Below, piece by piece: positions 8,476 through 17,071 of a stretch of 64,000 nucleotides of DNA (positions are counted from its first letter, which is position 1; every line of letters begins with the position of its first letter). Location: positions 1,860,001 through 1,924,000 of the forward strand of contig NZ_CP017561.2 in assembly GCF_001865575.2 (NCBI RefSeq). The letters are read 5' to 3'. The notes beneath the pieces were generated by a model, which was given only the letters and a program-made list of their open reading frames with translations, was not told the origin of the DNA and made no database searches. The position numbers were made by a program, and so were the translations under genes. This stretch comes from Paraburkholderia sprentiae WSM5005 (GTDB taxonomy: Bacteria > Pseudomonadota > Gammaproteobacteria > Burkholderiales > Burkholderiaceae).

Positions 8476-9537
8476 TCAGCGCGGCTCGCCGCGCCGGTTC
8501 GCGTCTGCGACGCCCGAGCGCTGCTTGGCCAGTTCGGGGCGCACGCCGTGCGGCGCACTATGCCGCCGCGCGTTGCCGGACGCCTCGAACAGCTGCCACG
8601 CGATCAGACCCGGCACGAAGATCAGCAGATCGCGAATGCGCCGCGCGGCCGCGAGCGCGAGACTGGTGGCGGGGTCGAGCCCCAGTGCGCCGCCGATCAG
8701 CACGAATGCGCCCTCCTGCACGCCGAGACCACCCGGTACGAAAAACGCGGCGCTGCTGATCGCCTGAATCAGCGACTCGATCACGACCGCTTCGACGAGT
8801 GTCACGCGCGCGCCGAGAAAATACAGCGCGAGCCAGATTTCCAGCGACGTCGCCACGCATTGCAGCGGCTGCCAGAAGAACAGATAGCGCAGCACGACCG
8901 CGCGGCGGCGCCAGATCAGCTTGATCGACTGATCGATCTGCGCGGACTGGCCGACCAGCGTGGTGAGCTTGCCGCTCGTGAGACGATTGAGCACGCGCGT
9001 GATGCGCTCAAACGGATTCGCGTGCTGCACGAGCCCGAATAGCAATAGCACGGGCGTCAACGCCACCACGCCCCACGCGAGCTGCCCGGCGAGCCGCAGC
9101 GCGCCCGATTGCGCATTGGCAAATAGAAAACCGATGCCGACCATCGTGAACATCAACTGGCTGATGACGGTCAGCTGCATGTCGACGATGGTGCTGGCCA
9201 CCGCTGTCGACGGTCTGACGCCCCAGCGCCTGAACATGCGGAACGACACGAGTTCGCCGCCGATCCGCGCGACCGGCAGCATGCAATTGACCGATTCGCG
9301 CACCCACACCAGATGCAGCATCTTGCCGAAGCTGGGGCGGTTCGCGCCGCGAATCAGCGAGCGCCAATCGCAGGCGTTGGCGATCATCGGCAACACGTGC
9401 GCGAGCGCGGCCAGCACGAGGCCTCCCCCGGCCATGCGCAACGCGGCGAACACGGCGCGCGGATCCTCGCGCCAGACGAGCCACAGCGAAACGAGCAAAC
9501 CCGCGAGCGCAGCCGCGCGGCCCAGATGCTTCATCAT
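8476..9537 (-). CDS. hpnL: HpnL, hopanoid-associated integral membrane protein (LPG-synthase-like fold)
   Basis: A 353-aa multi-helix protein resembling the HpnL family of hopanoid clusters, which belongs to the lysylphosphatidylglycerol synthase transmembrane superfamily. Family-like features are the NCMLPVARIGGELVSFR segment (about 84-100) and the FFVPGGLGVQEGAF segment (about 265), which parallels the P-G-G-x-G-x-E motif of these flippase-like proteins. The function of HpnL is not established; transport or flipping of modified hopanoids has been suggested from context. Its start overlaps the stop of the 62-codon ORF upstream by 4 bp. It is the last gene of the hpnJ operon and converges with the histidine kinase gene 17 bp away. 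Confidence 0.85.
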   Translation of the reverse strand: MMKHLGRAAALAGLLVSLWLVWREDPRAVFAALRMAGGGLVLAALAHVLPMIANACDWRSLIRGANRPSFGKMLHLVWVRESVNCMLPVARIGGELVSFRMFRRWGVRPSTAVASTIVDMQLTVISQLMFTMVGIGFLFANAQSGALRLAGQLAWGVVALTPVLLLFGLVQHANPFERITRVLNRLTSGKLTTLVGQSAQIDQSIKLIWRRRAVVLRYLFFWQPLQCVATSLEIWLALYFLGARVTLVEAVVIESLIQAISSAAFFVPGGLGVQEGAFVLIGGALGLDPATSLALAAARRIRDLLIFVPGLIAWQLFEASGNARRHSAPHGVRPELAKQRSGVADANRRGEPR

Positions 9538-9722
9538 GCGGGCACCTCGCAGACGACCTCAATCAACGTCATGCGCCGCATGCTGCGTGCCACGGTCTGC
9601 TTCACCGCAGGCGCCGCTGTCCGTACCGCCGGGGCGCTCGCGGTCGCCTCCAGGGCGCTCCCATTTCGCCCGGTCAAAACCTCTTCGATCATTGCCTGCC
9701 CAATCTGCCGTTCGTTCGTCAT
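9534..9722 (-). CDS. Uncharacterised 62-aa protein translationally coupled between hpnI and hpnL
   Basis: This short ORF overlaps hpnI by 4 bp at its start (ATGA, 9719-9722) and hpnL by 4 bp at its stop (TGA/ATG, 9534-9537). It therefore fits exactly into the coupled chain hpnJ-hpnI-ORF-hpnL. Without it, hpnI and hpnL would be separated by about 180 bp. The protein is soluble, Ala/Val-rich in the middle, and ends with MRRMTLIEVVCEVPA, which has a lone Cys. I recognise no domain. Coupling on both sides argues that it is translated, but its function is unknown. An alternative is that it only carries ribosomes across to hpnL. Confidence 0.6.
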   Translation of the reverse strand: MTNERQIGQAMIEEVLTGRNGSALEATASAPAVRTAAPAVKQTVARSMRRMTLIEVVCEVPA

Positions 9723-10879
9723 TCGTCCTGTGCCGCCGACAACAACCCGTCGCCGTCGACCTTGAAGCTAAAGCCCCGCCAGGTCACCCGCGACGAGCGG
9801 AAGCTCGCGACGAAAATCGCAAACGATACGATATCCCATAACGGCAGTAGCCACAGATCGCGGCAGCGCTGGCGCAACGCCCGATCCGCGCGCCACTTCA
9901 GCGCGAGACGCGCGAGCAGCGCGGCCGCCGCGAGCAGCCACGCCCACGGCGCGCCGCCCGAGCACGCGAGCGCGAGCAGCGCGAACGGCAACGGATGCAC
10001 GAGCGCGGTGCCGAAGTGCCCGAGCGGATCGATGCGGCGAATCGTGCGGCTCCAGCGCAGTTCATGCGCCACCAGTTGCGCCGCGCTCGCTTCGACACAC
10101 GCGTGCGCGATCGCGAACGGCGGAATCGCGACCTGCTCGCCCGCCGCGCGCACCGCCGCGCCGATCTCGTAATCTTCCGCCAGATGCCGCACGAACGGCT
10201 GGAAGCCGCCGATCCGCTCGTAGGTGTCGCGCCGCATCGCGATGGTCTGGCCGAAGCACGGCCGCGCAAGCCCGAGCGCGAGTCCGGTGACGACGCCCGG
10301 CAGAAACTGGTAGTTGGTGGCGAGCACCGACAGCCGCGGCCAGAAACCGGGATCGGGCTGGCCGCGATACGCGCAGGTGACGAGCCCGACGCCCGGCCTC
10401 TGTAATTCGCCCATCACATTGCGCAGATAGTCGGGGCCGACGCACACGTCGCTGTCGGCGAACACGAGCACGTCGTGGCGCGCTTGCGGCAGCATGTTGA
10501 GGATGTTGCTGATCTTGCGGTTCGGGCCATACAGACGCGCATCGGCGACCACGGTGATGTCCGCCTGCGGATAGCGGCGCCGCAACTCGTCGACGGTTTG
10601 CAGCGCGGGGTCGGCGCGGTCGTGCACGCCGAACAGGAATTGCATGGGCCCCGGATAATCCTGTGCGCAGAAGCTCGACAGATTGTCGAGCAACGCCCAC
10701 TCGGTGCCATGCAATGGTTTGATCACCGTAATGGGTGGAAAGCTGGCGGGTTCGGCTACCGGCTTCGCGAAGAAGCGCCCGATCAGCGCGCTCGCGAGCA
10801 CGGTGTAGCCGATGCCGACAACGGTCGCCGCCGCGCTCGCGTACGCGAGCGTGACGGCGGCGAGATGCACGGCGCTCAC
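9719..10879 (-). CDS. hpnI: HpnI, bacteriohopanetetrol N-acetylglucosamine transferase
   Basis: A 386-aa GT21-family membrane glycosyltransferase. In Burkholderia, HpnI makes BHT-GlcNAc, which HpnK then deacetylates and HpnJ processes further. An N-terminal helix at about 10-33 precedes PPITVIKPLHGTE. The metal site is FADSDVCVGPDYL. The segments LGLARPCFGQTIAMRR and LAEDYEIGAAVR, and HELRW as the (Q/R)xxRW-like motif, resemble HpnI proteins as I remember them. Two or three hydrophobic helices close the protein. It is coupled to hpnJ upstream (ATGA, 10876-10879) and to the 62-codon ORF downstream. It is the better HpnI candidate of the two GT21 enzymes here. Confidence 0.85.
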   Translation of the reverse strand: MSAVHLAAVTLAYASAAATVVGIGYTVLASALIGRFFAKPVAEPASFPPITVIKPLHGTEWALLDNLSSFCAQDYPGPMQFLFGVHDRADPALQTVDELRRRYPQADITVVADARLYGPNRKISNILNMLPQARHDVLVFADSDVCVGPDYLRNVMGELQRPGVGLVTCAYRGQPDPGFWPRLSVLATNYQFLPGVVTGLALGLARPCFGQTIAMRRDTYERIGGFQPFVRHLAEDYEIGAAVRAAGEQVAIPPFAIAHACVEASAAQLVAHELRWSRTIRRIDPLGHFGTALVHPLPFALLALACSGGAPWAWLLAAAALLARLALKWRADRALRQRCRDLWLLPLWDIVSFAIFVASFRSSRVTWRGFSFKVDGDGLLSAAQDE

Positions 10880-12297
10880 GCCTCGTGCGCGCGCAGGAAA
10901 CGGAAAAATTCGACGCCTTCGCGCAGGCGCCGTTTCATCATGTCCCAGCTCGTCAGCATTTCGCGCAGGATCTCCCAGATCTTCGACGGCCGGAAATAAA
11001 AGCGCTTATAGAAGTTCTCGAGCTGGTGATACATCTCGTCGCGCGACAGATGCGGGTAGCCGATCGCCGCCAGCTGCACGCCTTCCTTGCTGACGAGATT
11101 GATCACCTTGTTCTCCGCGAGCCAACCGTTCTCGACCGCCTGGTCATAAAGCCTCGTGCCCGGATACGGCGCGGCGAGCGATACCTGGATCGTCAGCGGA
11201 TTGATTTCCTTCGCGTACTCGATGGTCTTCTGGATCGTTTCCGGCGTCTCGCCCGGCAAGCCGAGAATGAAGGTGCCGTGGACCTTGATGCCGAGCGTGC
11301 GGCAGTCCTGCGCGAAGCGCCGCGCGATGTCCGTACGCAGGCCCTTCTTGACGTTCAGCAGGATCTGGTCGTCGCCGGACTCGTAGCCGACCAGCAGCAG
11401 GCGCAGGCCGTTTTCCCTCATGATCTTCAGCGTCGAGTAAGGCACGTTCGCCTTGGCGTTGCATGACCACGTGACGCCCAGCTTGCCCATGCCTCGCGCG
11501 ATCTCTTCCGCACGCGGCTTGAAGTCGGTGAACGTGTCGTCGTCGAACATGATCTCCTTGACTTCGGGCATGTTGTCGCGAATCCACTTGACTTCCTCTA
11601 GCACGTTCTCGACCGAACGCACGCGATAGCGATGGCCGCCGACCGTTTGCGGCCACAGGCAGAACGTACATTTCGAGCGGCAGCCGCGGCCGGTGTACAG
11701 CGACACGTACGGATGCTTCAGGTAGCCGTTGAAGTAGTTCTTGATGGTCAGGTCGCGCTTGTAGATCGGCGCGACGAACGGCAGCTCGTCCATGTTCTCG
11801 AGGATCGGGCGCGCTTCGTTGTGCTCGATCGAGCCGTCGGGGGCGCGATAGCTCAAGCCGAGGATCTGCGCGAACGGCTTGCCTTCGGCGATTTCCTTGC
11901 AGGTGAAATCGAATTCCTCGCGACACACGAAGTCGATGGCTTCGGTCGCGATCAGTGAATTATGCGGGTCGACCGCGACCTTCGCGCCGACCAGGCCGAC
12001 CAGCAGCGACGGCTTGCGCTTCTTCAGGTCTTCGGCGAACAGGGCATCAGTCGGGAAGGACGGCGTGCTGGTGTGAATCACCACCAGATCGTATTGGGTG
12101 GCGACGTCGAGCGCGGCTTCAACGGACAGGCCGTCTGCCGTGGCGTCGAGCACGCGGCTGTCGGGAACCAGTGCGGCCGGTTGTGCGAGCCACGTCGGAT
12201 ACCAGAACGAGCGGACTTCACGCTTGGCCTGATAGCGCGAACCCGCGCCACCATCGAAGCCGTCGTACGACGGCGCCTGCAAGAACAGGGTTTTCAT
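10876..12297 (-). CDS. hpnJ: HpnJ, radical SAM enzyme for the bacteriohopanetetrol cyclitol ether
   Basis: A 473-aa B12-binding-like/radical SAM protein. HpnJ is required in Burkholderia for turning BHT-glucosamine into BHT-cyclitol ether, probably by a ring contraction. The N-terminal half (to about residue 140) looks like a cobalamin-binding Rossmann domain. The radical SAM cluster motif CxxxCxxC is at C206, C210 and C213 (GCRSKCTFC), followed by the FDDDTFT, GYESG and FILGLPGET strands of the TIM barrel. The start ATG at 12295-12297 gives the standard MKTLFLQAPS beginning; an upstream ATG in frame is less likely. It is the first gene of the operon, with the repeat promoter about 150 bp upstream. 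Confidence 0.92.
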   Translation of the reverse strand: MKTLFLQAPSYDGFDGGAGSRYQAKREVRSFWYPTWLAQPAALVPDSRVLDATADGLSVEAALDVATQYDLVVIHTSTPSFPTDALFAEDLKKRKPSLLVGLVGAKVAVDPHNSLIATEAIDFVCREEFDFTCKEIAEGKPFAQILGLSYRAPDGSIEHNEARPILENMDELPFVAPIYKRDLTIKNYFNGYLKHPYVSLYTGRGCRSKCTFCLWPQTVGGHRYRVRSVENVLEEVKWIRDNMPEVKEIMFDDDTFTDFKPRAEEIARGMGKLGVTWSCNAKANVPYSTLKIMRENGLRLLLVGYESGDDQILLNVKKGLRTDIARRFAQDCRTLGIKVHGTFILGLPGETPETIQKTIEYAKEINPLTIQVSLAAPYPGTRLYDQAVENGWLAENKVINLVSKEGVQLAAIGYPHLSRDEMYHQLENFYKRFYFRPSKIWEILREMLTSWDMMKRRLREGVEFFRFLRAHEA

Positions 12298-12673
12298 GGA
12301 TGCTCCAGCAAGTCTTATCGGCGCTTTCAATTTTCAGTCGGGAATCTATTTGTTCCATTGCCCGAACGCAGGCCGCGAAAGCCTGCGCACGACATGCAAG
12401 TAGCGGCGGCCGCGGTCCGAAAAGGCCAAGGGCAGTGGCGCAAATAGTACGGAGCAAAGCTGAAGGAAACCTGAAGAATAATACTGCGTTCAGCGCGCGC
12501 GCGGCAGGCCAACATAAGTGGATGTGTTGCGATGCGATCCGCTCCGGTAGCCGTGTCGCATCGATGTCGTATCGATGTGGTAAATGGATGGCTGCTCGCA
12601 TGGCGTGCCGGCGAACTCCGTGCGCGTGCCCATCATGCCACGTTCACGCACGAACGCGCAGTCTTACGCGCAC
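12298..12673. other. Intergenic region upstream of hpnJ
   Basis: No gene is visible in these 376 bp. They contain the hpnJ promoter element (12444-12476) and a leader of about 140 nt. The part from 12477 to 12673, downstream of the next minus-strand gene, shows nothing that I can name. Confidence 0.5.
12444..12476 (-). promoter_or_regulatory. Direct-repeat response-regulator box plus -10 element in front of hpnJ
   Basis: Read on the minus strand, 12476 to 12460 is CTTCAG-GTTTC-CTTCAG, an exact 6-bp direct repeat with a 5-bp spacer. It is followed after 10 bp by TACTAT (12449-12444). Sixteen of the 17 box positions are identical to the box in front of the hpnK operon (6240-6256), and the distance to the -10 is the same. 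This fits activation by an OmpR-family regulator bound over the -35 region. Confidence 0.7.
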
Positions 12674-13084
12674 TTATCGCCCGACATGCCTCGCCCACTC
12701 GAGCCAGCCGAGATTCAGGGCCGCGTTTACCACTACGCCGAGCGCCGACGCGAGCGCGGCGATCATGGTCCAGAAGGCCGAGCGGCGCGCCGCGCGTGCC
12801 GACGTGTGGGCCGCGGTTGCGGCGTCGCGCGACGCGCTCGCCGCGGCCTGCGCGATATGCGACGACGCCTCCATGCGCGCGAGCGACCTCAGCGCGAAGC
12901 CGCGCTCGTCGTCGTGCGTGGCCGCGGCCGCGTCGTGCGCCGCGTCGTCGCGCTGCGACTGTTCGAACAGATAGCGGTGACAGAACGGCGTCAGCGGTTC
13001 GTCCGGATAGCGCGCGGCGAAATGCTTCGCATAGGCGCCGCCGCCATTGCGCTCGATCTCCGCGTAGGCGGCGTCCTTATCCAT
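12674..13084 (-). CDS. Hypothetical protein with one C-terminal membrane helix
   Basis: A 136-aa protein not recognised by name. The N-terminal half is soluble and charged (MDKDAAYAEIERNGGGAYAK and a following PDEPLTPFCHRYLFEQ stretch). The middle is Ala- and His-rich (about 45-90), possibly helical. A hydrophobic segment at about 105-128 should anchor it in the membrane. The ATG at 13082-13084 is preceded by CGAGGTAACG, a usable ribosome binding site. It lies 36 bp downstream of the cold-shock gene on the same strand, so co-transcription is possible. Function unknown. Confidence 0.6.
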   Translation of the reverse strand: MDKDAAYAEIERNGGGAYAKHFAARYPDEPLTPFCHRYLFEQSQRDDAAHDAAAATHDDERGFALRSLARMEASSHIAQAAASASRDAATAAHTSARAARRSAFWTMIAALASALGVVVNAALNLGWLEWARHVGR

Positions 13085-13120
13085 CGTTACCTCGCATGCG
13101 GGTGAGCCGCCCTGCCGGTG

Positions 13121-13324
13121 TCACACGGGCTTGATGTCGGCCGCTTGTTTACCTTTCGGCCCCTGCTTGATTTCGAAGCTGACCTTCTGGTTTTCCTGCA
13201 ACGACTTGAAACCTTCGGAGCGGATCTCCGAAAAATGGGCGAACAGATCTTCGCCGCCGTCATCGGGGGTGATGAAGCCGAAGCCCTTCGCGTCGTTGAA
13301 CCATTTCACTGTTCCGGTTGGCAT
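13121..13324 (-). CDS. cspA: Cold-shock protein, CspA family
   Basis: A 67-aa single cold-shock domain, an RNA/ssDNA chaperone of the cytoplasm. It has the RNP1-like motif [18 protein letters not shown] and RNP2-like VSFEI, and begins with TGTVKWFND, all typical of the family. Length is standard. The ATG is preceded by GAGGACATCGCC. The 293 bp between it and the divergent dehydrogenase gene contain a possible leader hairpin (ACCGAC 13418-13423 with GTCGGT 13431-13436). Long structured leaders are common for csp genes, but temperature control cannot be judged here. The paralogue number (CspA, CspC, CspD) cannot be decided from sequence alone. Confidence 0.93.
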   Translation of the reverse strand: MPTGTVKWFNDAKGFGFITPDDGGEDLFAHFSEIRSEGFKSLQENQKVSFEIKQGPKGKQAADIKPV

Positions 13325-13617
13325 GGCGATGTCCTCGTGATGCGCTGTAGTAGCGGTTGAATGGATGAAGCGCTGTGTCGTGCAGGCTGTTCGTGCAGCG
13401 CTGACGCGGCGCCCCGCACCGACCCGCAGTGTCGGTCCGGTGCCATGCCCTCAGCAAACGGCATGCCACCGGCGCGCGCCTGCCGGGCGCGCCGGTGCGA
13501 TCGTCCGCGATCAGATAAGATAAACGGTATCGGCAATTCATTCATGGCCGCGCAGGTGTGTCGCCTCGTGCCGCACGACCGCGCGGCCAGTTGTTTTCCC
13601 ACTCACAGGAACCCAGC

Positions 13618-15063
13618 ATGGCCATCTCGAGCTATACCGATACCCGTCTTCTGATCAACGGCGAATGGTGTGACGCCGCCAGCGGCAAGACCCTCGACGT
13701 GATCAACCCCGCGACCGGCCAGGCCATCGGCAAGGTCGCGCATGCCGGCATCGCCGATCTGGACCGCGCGCTCGACGCCGCGCAGCGCGGCTTCGAAGCC
13801 TGGCGCAAGGTGCCGGCCCACGAGCGCGCGACGATCATGCGCCGTGCGGCCGCCCTCGTGCGCGAGCGCGCCGCCGACATCGGCCGGCTGATGACGCAGG
13901 AACAGGGCAAGCCGTTCGCCGAAGCGCGCGTCGAAGTGCTGGCGGCCGCGGACATCATCGAATGGTTCGCGGACGAAGGCCGCCGCGTGTACGGCCGCAT
14001 CGTGCCGTCGCGCAACCTCGCCGCGCAGTCGCAAGTGCTGAAAGAGCCGATCGGCCCGGTCGCGGCATTCACGCCGTGGAACTTCCCGGTCAACCAGGTC
14101 GTGCGCAAGCTGTCGGCGTCGCTCGCCTGCGGCTGCTCGTTCCTCGTGAAGGCGCCGGAAGAAACCCCGGCCTCGCCGGCGGCCCTGCTGCAGGCGTTCG
14201 TCGAAGCAGGCGTGCCGGCCGGCACGGTCGGCCTCGTATTCGGCGATCCGGCTGAAATCTCGAGCTATCTGATTCCGCATCCGGTGATCCGCAAGGTCAC
14301 GTTCACCGGCTCGACGCCGGTCGGCAAGCAGCTCGCGGCGCTGGCCGGCTCGCACATGAAGCGCGCGACGATGGAACTCGGCGGCCACGCCCCGGTGATC
14401 GTCGCGGAAGACGCCGACGTCGCGCTCGCGGTCAAGGCAGCCGGCGCCGCGAAGTTCCGCAACGCGGGCCAGGTCTGCATCTCGCCGACGCGTTTTCTCG
14501 TGCACAACAGCATCCGCGAAGAGTTCGCCGCGGCGCTCGTCAAGCACGCCGAAAGCCTGAAGCTCGGCGACGGTCTCGCCGAAGGCACGACGCTCGGGCC
14601 GCTCGCCAACGCGCGCCGTCTGAGCGCGATGGCCAAGGTCGTCGACGACGCCCGCAAGACCGGCGCGAAGGTCGCGACGGGCGGCGAGCGCGTCGGTACC
14701 GAAGGCAACTTCTTCGCAGCGACCGTGCTGACGGACGTGCCGCTCGACGCCGACGTGTTCAACAACGAGCCGTTCGGCCCGGTCGCCGCGATCCGCGGCT
14801 TCGACAAGCTGGAAGAAGCGATCACCGAAGCGAACCGTCTGCCGTTCGGCCTCGCCGGCTACGCGTATACGAAGTCGTTCGCCAACGTGCATCTGCTGTC
14901 GCAGCGCATGGAAGTCGGCATGCTGTGGATCAACCAGCCTGCCACGCCGACGCCGGAAATGCCCTTCGGCGGCGTCAAGGATTCCGGCTACGGCTCGGAA
15001 GGCGGCCCGGAGGCGATGGAAGCCTACCTCGTGACCAAGGCGGTCACGGTGATGTCGGTCTAA
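13618..15063 (+). CDS. NAD(P)-dependent semialdehyde dehydrogenase (SSADH / alpha-ketoglutarate semialdehyde dehydrogenase type)
   Basis: A 481-aa aldehyde dehydrogenase of the succinate-semialdehyde subfamily. The general base is E253 in MELGGHAP and the catalytic thiol is C287 in NAGQVC. The coenzyme-binding FTGSTPVGK and the [14 protein letters not shown] segment near the C-terminus are present. From memory, the sequence is very like the Azospirillum type I alpha-ketoglutaric semialdehyde dehydrogenase, which ends the oxidative pentose and 2-keto-3-deoxy-sugar-acid routes. A KDG permease and kdu genes lie just downstream, so that role is as likely as GABA breakdown. The start ATG lies after CACAGGAACCCAGC, with AGGA as ribosome binding site. 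A terminator follows the stop. Confidence 0.85.
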   Translation: MAISSYTDTRLLINGEWCDAASGKTLDVINPATGQAIGKVAHAGIADLDRALDAAQRGFEAWRKVPAHERATIMRRAAALVRERAADIGRLMTQEQGKPFAEARVEVLAAADIIEWFADEGRRVYGRIVPSRNLAAQSQVLKEPIGPVAAFTPWNFPVNQVVRKLSASLACGCSFLVKAPEETPASPAALLQAFVEAGVPAGTVGLVFGDPAEISSYLIPHPVIRKVTFTGSTPVGKQLAALAGSHMKRATMELGGHAPVIVAEDADVALAVKAAGAAKFRNAGQVCISPTRFLVHNSIREEFAAALVKHAESLKLGDGLAEGTTLGPLANARRLSAMAKVVDDARKTGAKVATGGERVGTEGNFFAATVLTDVPLDADVFNNEPFGPVAAIRGFDKLEEAITEANRLPFGLAGYAYTKSFANVHLLSQRMEVGMLWINQPATPTPEMPFGGVKDSGYGSEGGPEAMEAYLVTKAVTVMSV

Positions 15064-15155
15064 GCACGCTAATCGCGCCAATCACGCGCTTCCGGAACGG
15101 CGCCGCGGGTTTGCCGCTCGCATCGTTCCCAAGCGCGGCTCGACCGAACTGCCAG

Positions 15156-15187
15156 GTCCGCGAGTGTTGCGCTCGCGGGCCTTTTTT
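15156..15187 (+). terminator. Rho-independent terminator of the dehydrogenase gene
   Basis: GTCCGCGAG (15156-15164) pairs with CTCGCGGGC (15172-15180) over a 7-nt loop, with one G-U pair, and is followed directly by CTTTTTTATT. It lies about 90 bp after the stop and ends just before the acetyltransferase start, which needs its own promoter or read-through. Confidence 0.8.
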
Positions 15188-15193
15188 ATTGCC

Positions 15194-15814
15194 ATGAACG
15201 AGATTTCCGCCGAATCGATGCAGCCCACGCTGAGCGGCACGTTCGTCGAGTTGCGGCCGCTGCGCGAGGAGCACGCGCAGGCCCTCGTCGACGCCGCCGC
15301 CGATGGGCAACTGTGGGACATGAAGCTGACCGTCGTGCCGGGCCCGGCGACGATCGGCACTTATATCGCCACCGCGCTTGCCGGCCGCGCGGCTGGCAAG
15401 GTGATGCCGTTCGTGATCGTGCGGCGCGACAAAGACGAAAGCAACGGGCTCGCTGGCCGGATCGTCGGCAGCACGCGGTTCTGGAAGATCGATCGCGCGA
15501 ACCGCAAGCTCGAAATCGGCCACACGTGGCTCGGCGCGTCGGCGCGGCGCTCGGCCGTCAACACCGAGGCGAAGTACCTGCTGCTGTGCCACGCATTCGA
15601 CGTAATGCGCTGCGTGCGGGTGCAGTTCACCACCGACGAGCTCAACGACACATCGCGCGCGGCGATCCTGCGTATCGGCGCAAAACTGGAAGGCATCGTG
15701 CGGCACGAGCGGATCATGCCCGATGGTCGCAAGCGCAACTCGGTGCGCTTTAGCGTCATCGACGACGAATGGCCGGCCGTGAAGGCGATGCTCGAAGCGA
15801 AATTGGCGCGCTGA
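15194..15814 (+). CDS. GNAT-family N-acetyltransferase
   Basis: A 206-aa GNAT acetyltransferase of the RimJ/RimL-like group, which transfers acetyl from acetyl-CoA to an amine on a protein or small molecule. LRPLREEHAQAL marks the first strand and helix. FWKIDRANRKLEIGHTWLG is the core beta hairpin, and the following SARRSAVNTEAKYLLLCHAFD is the region that binds the pyrophosphate of CoA in this branch. The chosen ATG has no clear ribosome binding site because it sits right after the terminator T-run. An upstream in-frame start inside the terminator stem seems less likely. It converges with kdgT. Substrate unknown. Confidence 0.8.
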   Translation: MNEISAESMQPTLSGTFVELRPLREEHAQALVDAAADGQLWDMKLTVVPGPATIGTYIATALAGRAAGKVMPFVIVRRDKDESNGLAGRIVGSTRFWKIDRANRKLEIGHTWLGASARRSAVNTEAKYLLLCHAFDVMRCVRVQFTTDELNDTSRAAILRIGAKLEGIVRHERIMPDGRKRNSVRFSVIDDEWPAVKAMLEAKLAR

Positions 15815-15845
15815 GCGGCGCGCCAATCTCCGGCTACCGACTCAT

Positions 15846-16868
15846 TCAGACGGGCGCATCGCGCTGCTCATTGAGCGGCGCCGCCTGGCTCGCCGCTGCC
15901 AACTCCTCGCGCAGCGCGTCGCGCGCGGGATGCCGGCGCACCCACAGCGCCGTGAGGATCGGCACCAGAATCGCGGTCACGAGGCATGCGGTGGCGACCA
16001 TCGCGGTCGCGGCCGGCACCAGCGGTTTGAAGCTGGGAATCATGTCGGCAATGATCGCCGGATTCGCGACCGCGGCGCCCGCCGTCGACGACGCGGCGAG
16101 CCCCGCCGCGCCGTTGCCGCCCGCGATCCAGCGATCGGCGAGAATCAGCGGCACACCGGTCACGACGATCACGCCCAGCCCCAGCACGAGGCCCGGCAGG
16201 CCGCTCGTGACGATCACGTTCAGATCGATCCCGTTGCCGAGCGCAAAGCCGAAAAACGGAATCAGCGGATGCACGCAGCGGCCGAACAGCTCGCGCAGCT
16301 CGCTATCGAAGTTGCCGAGCGCAAAGCCGATCAGGAACGGCAGCACGGCACCGGCGAACAGGCGCGGCTCGAAGAACGCGACACCCGTCGCGCCCAGAAT
16401 GATCATGCTGATCAGCGGCCCCGATTCGACCGACATCAGCACGAACGCGCCCGCCTCTTCCTTCGTGCCGTACTGTTGCATCACGGCCGCGTAAAGACCG
16501 CCGTTGGTCATGTCCATCGACGTGGTAATCGCGAGCAGCGACAGCCCCGCGAACAGCCCGGTCTTGATGCCTTCGATCGGGATGAAGCGCGCCGCGATCA
16601 GCGTGACGATCCACGCGACCAGCATCTTGGTGGCGAGCAGCGTGCCCGACTTGCGCAGCACGGTGCCGGTCGCGCGCAGGTCGATCGTCGCGCCCATGCA
16701 GAAGAACCACACCGCGAGGATCGGCACCGTACCGGTAATGAGGCCGTTGGTGAACGAGCCGAAGTATTTGCCCGCGCCCGGCGCGAACGTATGCACGCAG
16801 GCGCCGAGCAGTAGCGGCACCAGCATCAGACCGCCAGGAATGCGGTCGATGGCCTTCTTGATCTTCAT
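15846..16868 (-). CDS. kdgT: 2-keto-3-deoxygluconate permease
   Basis: A 340-aa proton symporter of the KdgT family that imports 2-keto-3-deoxygluconate, with about ten hydrophobic helices. The [19 protein letters not shown] start, the [16 protein letters not shown] segment and the [17 protein letters not shown] stretch are family hallmarks. The ATG at 16866-16868 is preceded by GGAGGAGG, a very strong ribosome binding site, and gives the usual [13 protein letters not shown] beginning. It is divergent from kduI across a 289-bp region that contains two palindromes likely to bind the regulator encoded at 18870. Together they form an uptake and breakdown module for products of pectin or other uronates. 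Confidence 0.92.
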   Translation of the reverse strand: MKIKKAIDRIPGGLMLVPLLLGACVHTFAPGAGKYFGSFTNGLITGTVPILAVWFFCMGATIDLRATGTVLRKSGTLLATKMLVAWIVTLIAARFIPIEGIKTGLFAGLSLLAITTSMDMTNGGLYAAVMQQYGTKEEAGAFVLMSVESGPLISMIILGATGVAFFEPRLFAGAVLPFLIGFALGNFDSELRELFGRCVHPLIPFFGFALGNGIDLNVIVTSGLPGLVLGLGVIVVTGVPLILADRWIAGGNGAAGLAASSTAGAAVANPAIIADMIPSFKPLVPAATAMVATACLVTAILVPILTALWVRRHPARDALREELAAASQAAPLNEQRDAPV

Positions 16869-16973
16869 GCCTCCTCCATGGACGGTGACGTCCCGTTGAC
16901 GGTCGAATAACCCGCGTTGGTGTCCCGTTCTGCGCCGGGCTCTCCCTGTCCGGCGCAATATAGCATCACGAAA

Positions 16974-16986
16974 GGAACGACGTTCC
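16974..16986. promoter_or_regulatory. Candidate KdgR operator, perfect palindrome
   Basis: GGAACG-A-CGTTCC is a perfect 6-bp inverted repeat around one base, in the kdgT-kduI divergent region, about 105 bp upstream of kdgT and 170 bp upstream of kduI. A related imperfect copy is at 17072-17084. IclR-family regulators bind palindromes of this size. Confidence 0.5.
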
Positions 16987-17071
16987 GTTTTGTTCGGCCG
17001 AAGCCGGCTATCGTTTACCCGCTGGTTCACGCAAGGCGTTGCCAGCGCTCGTCGCGCGTCGCATTGTTTTC

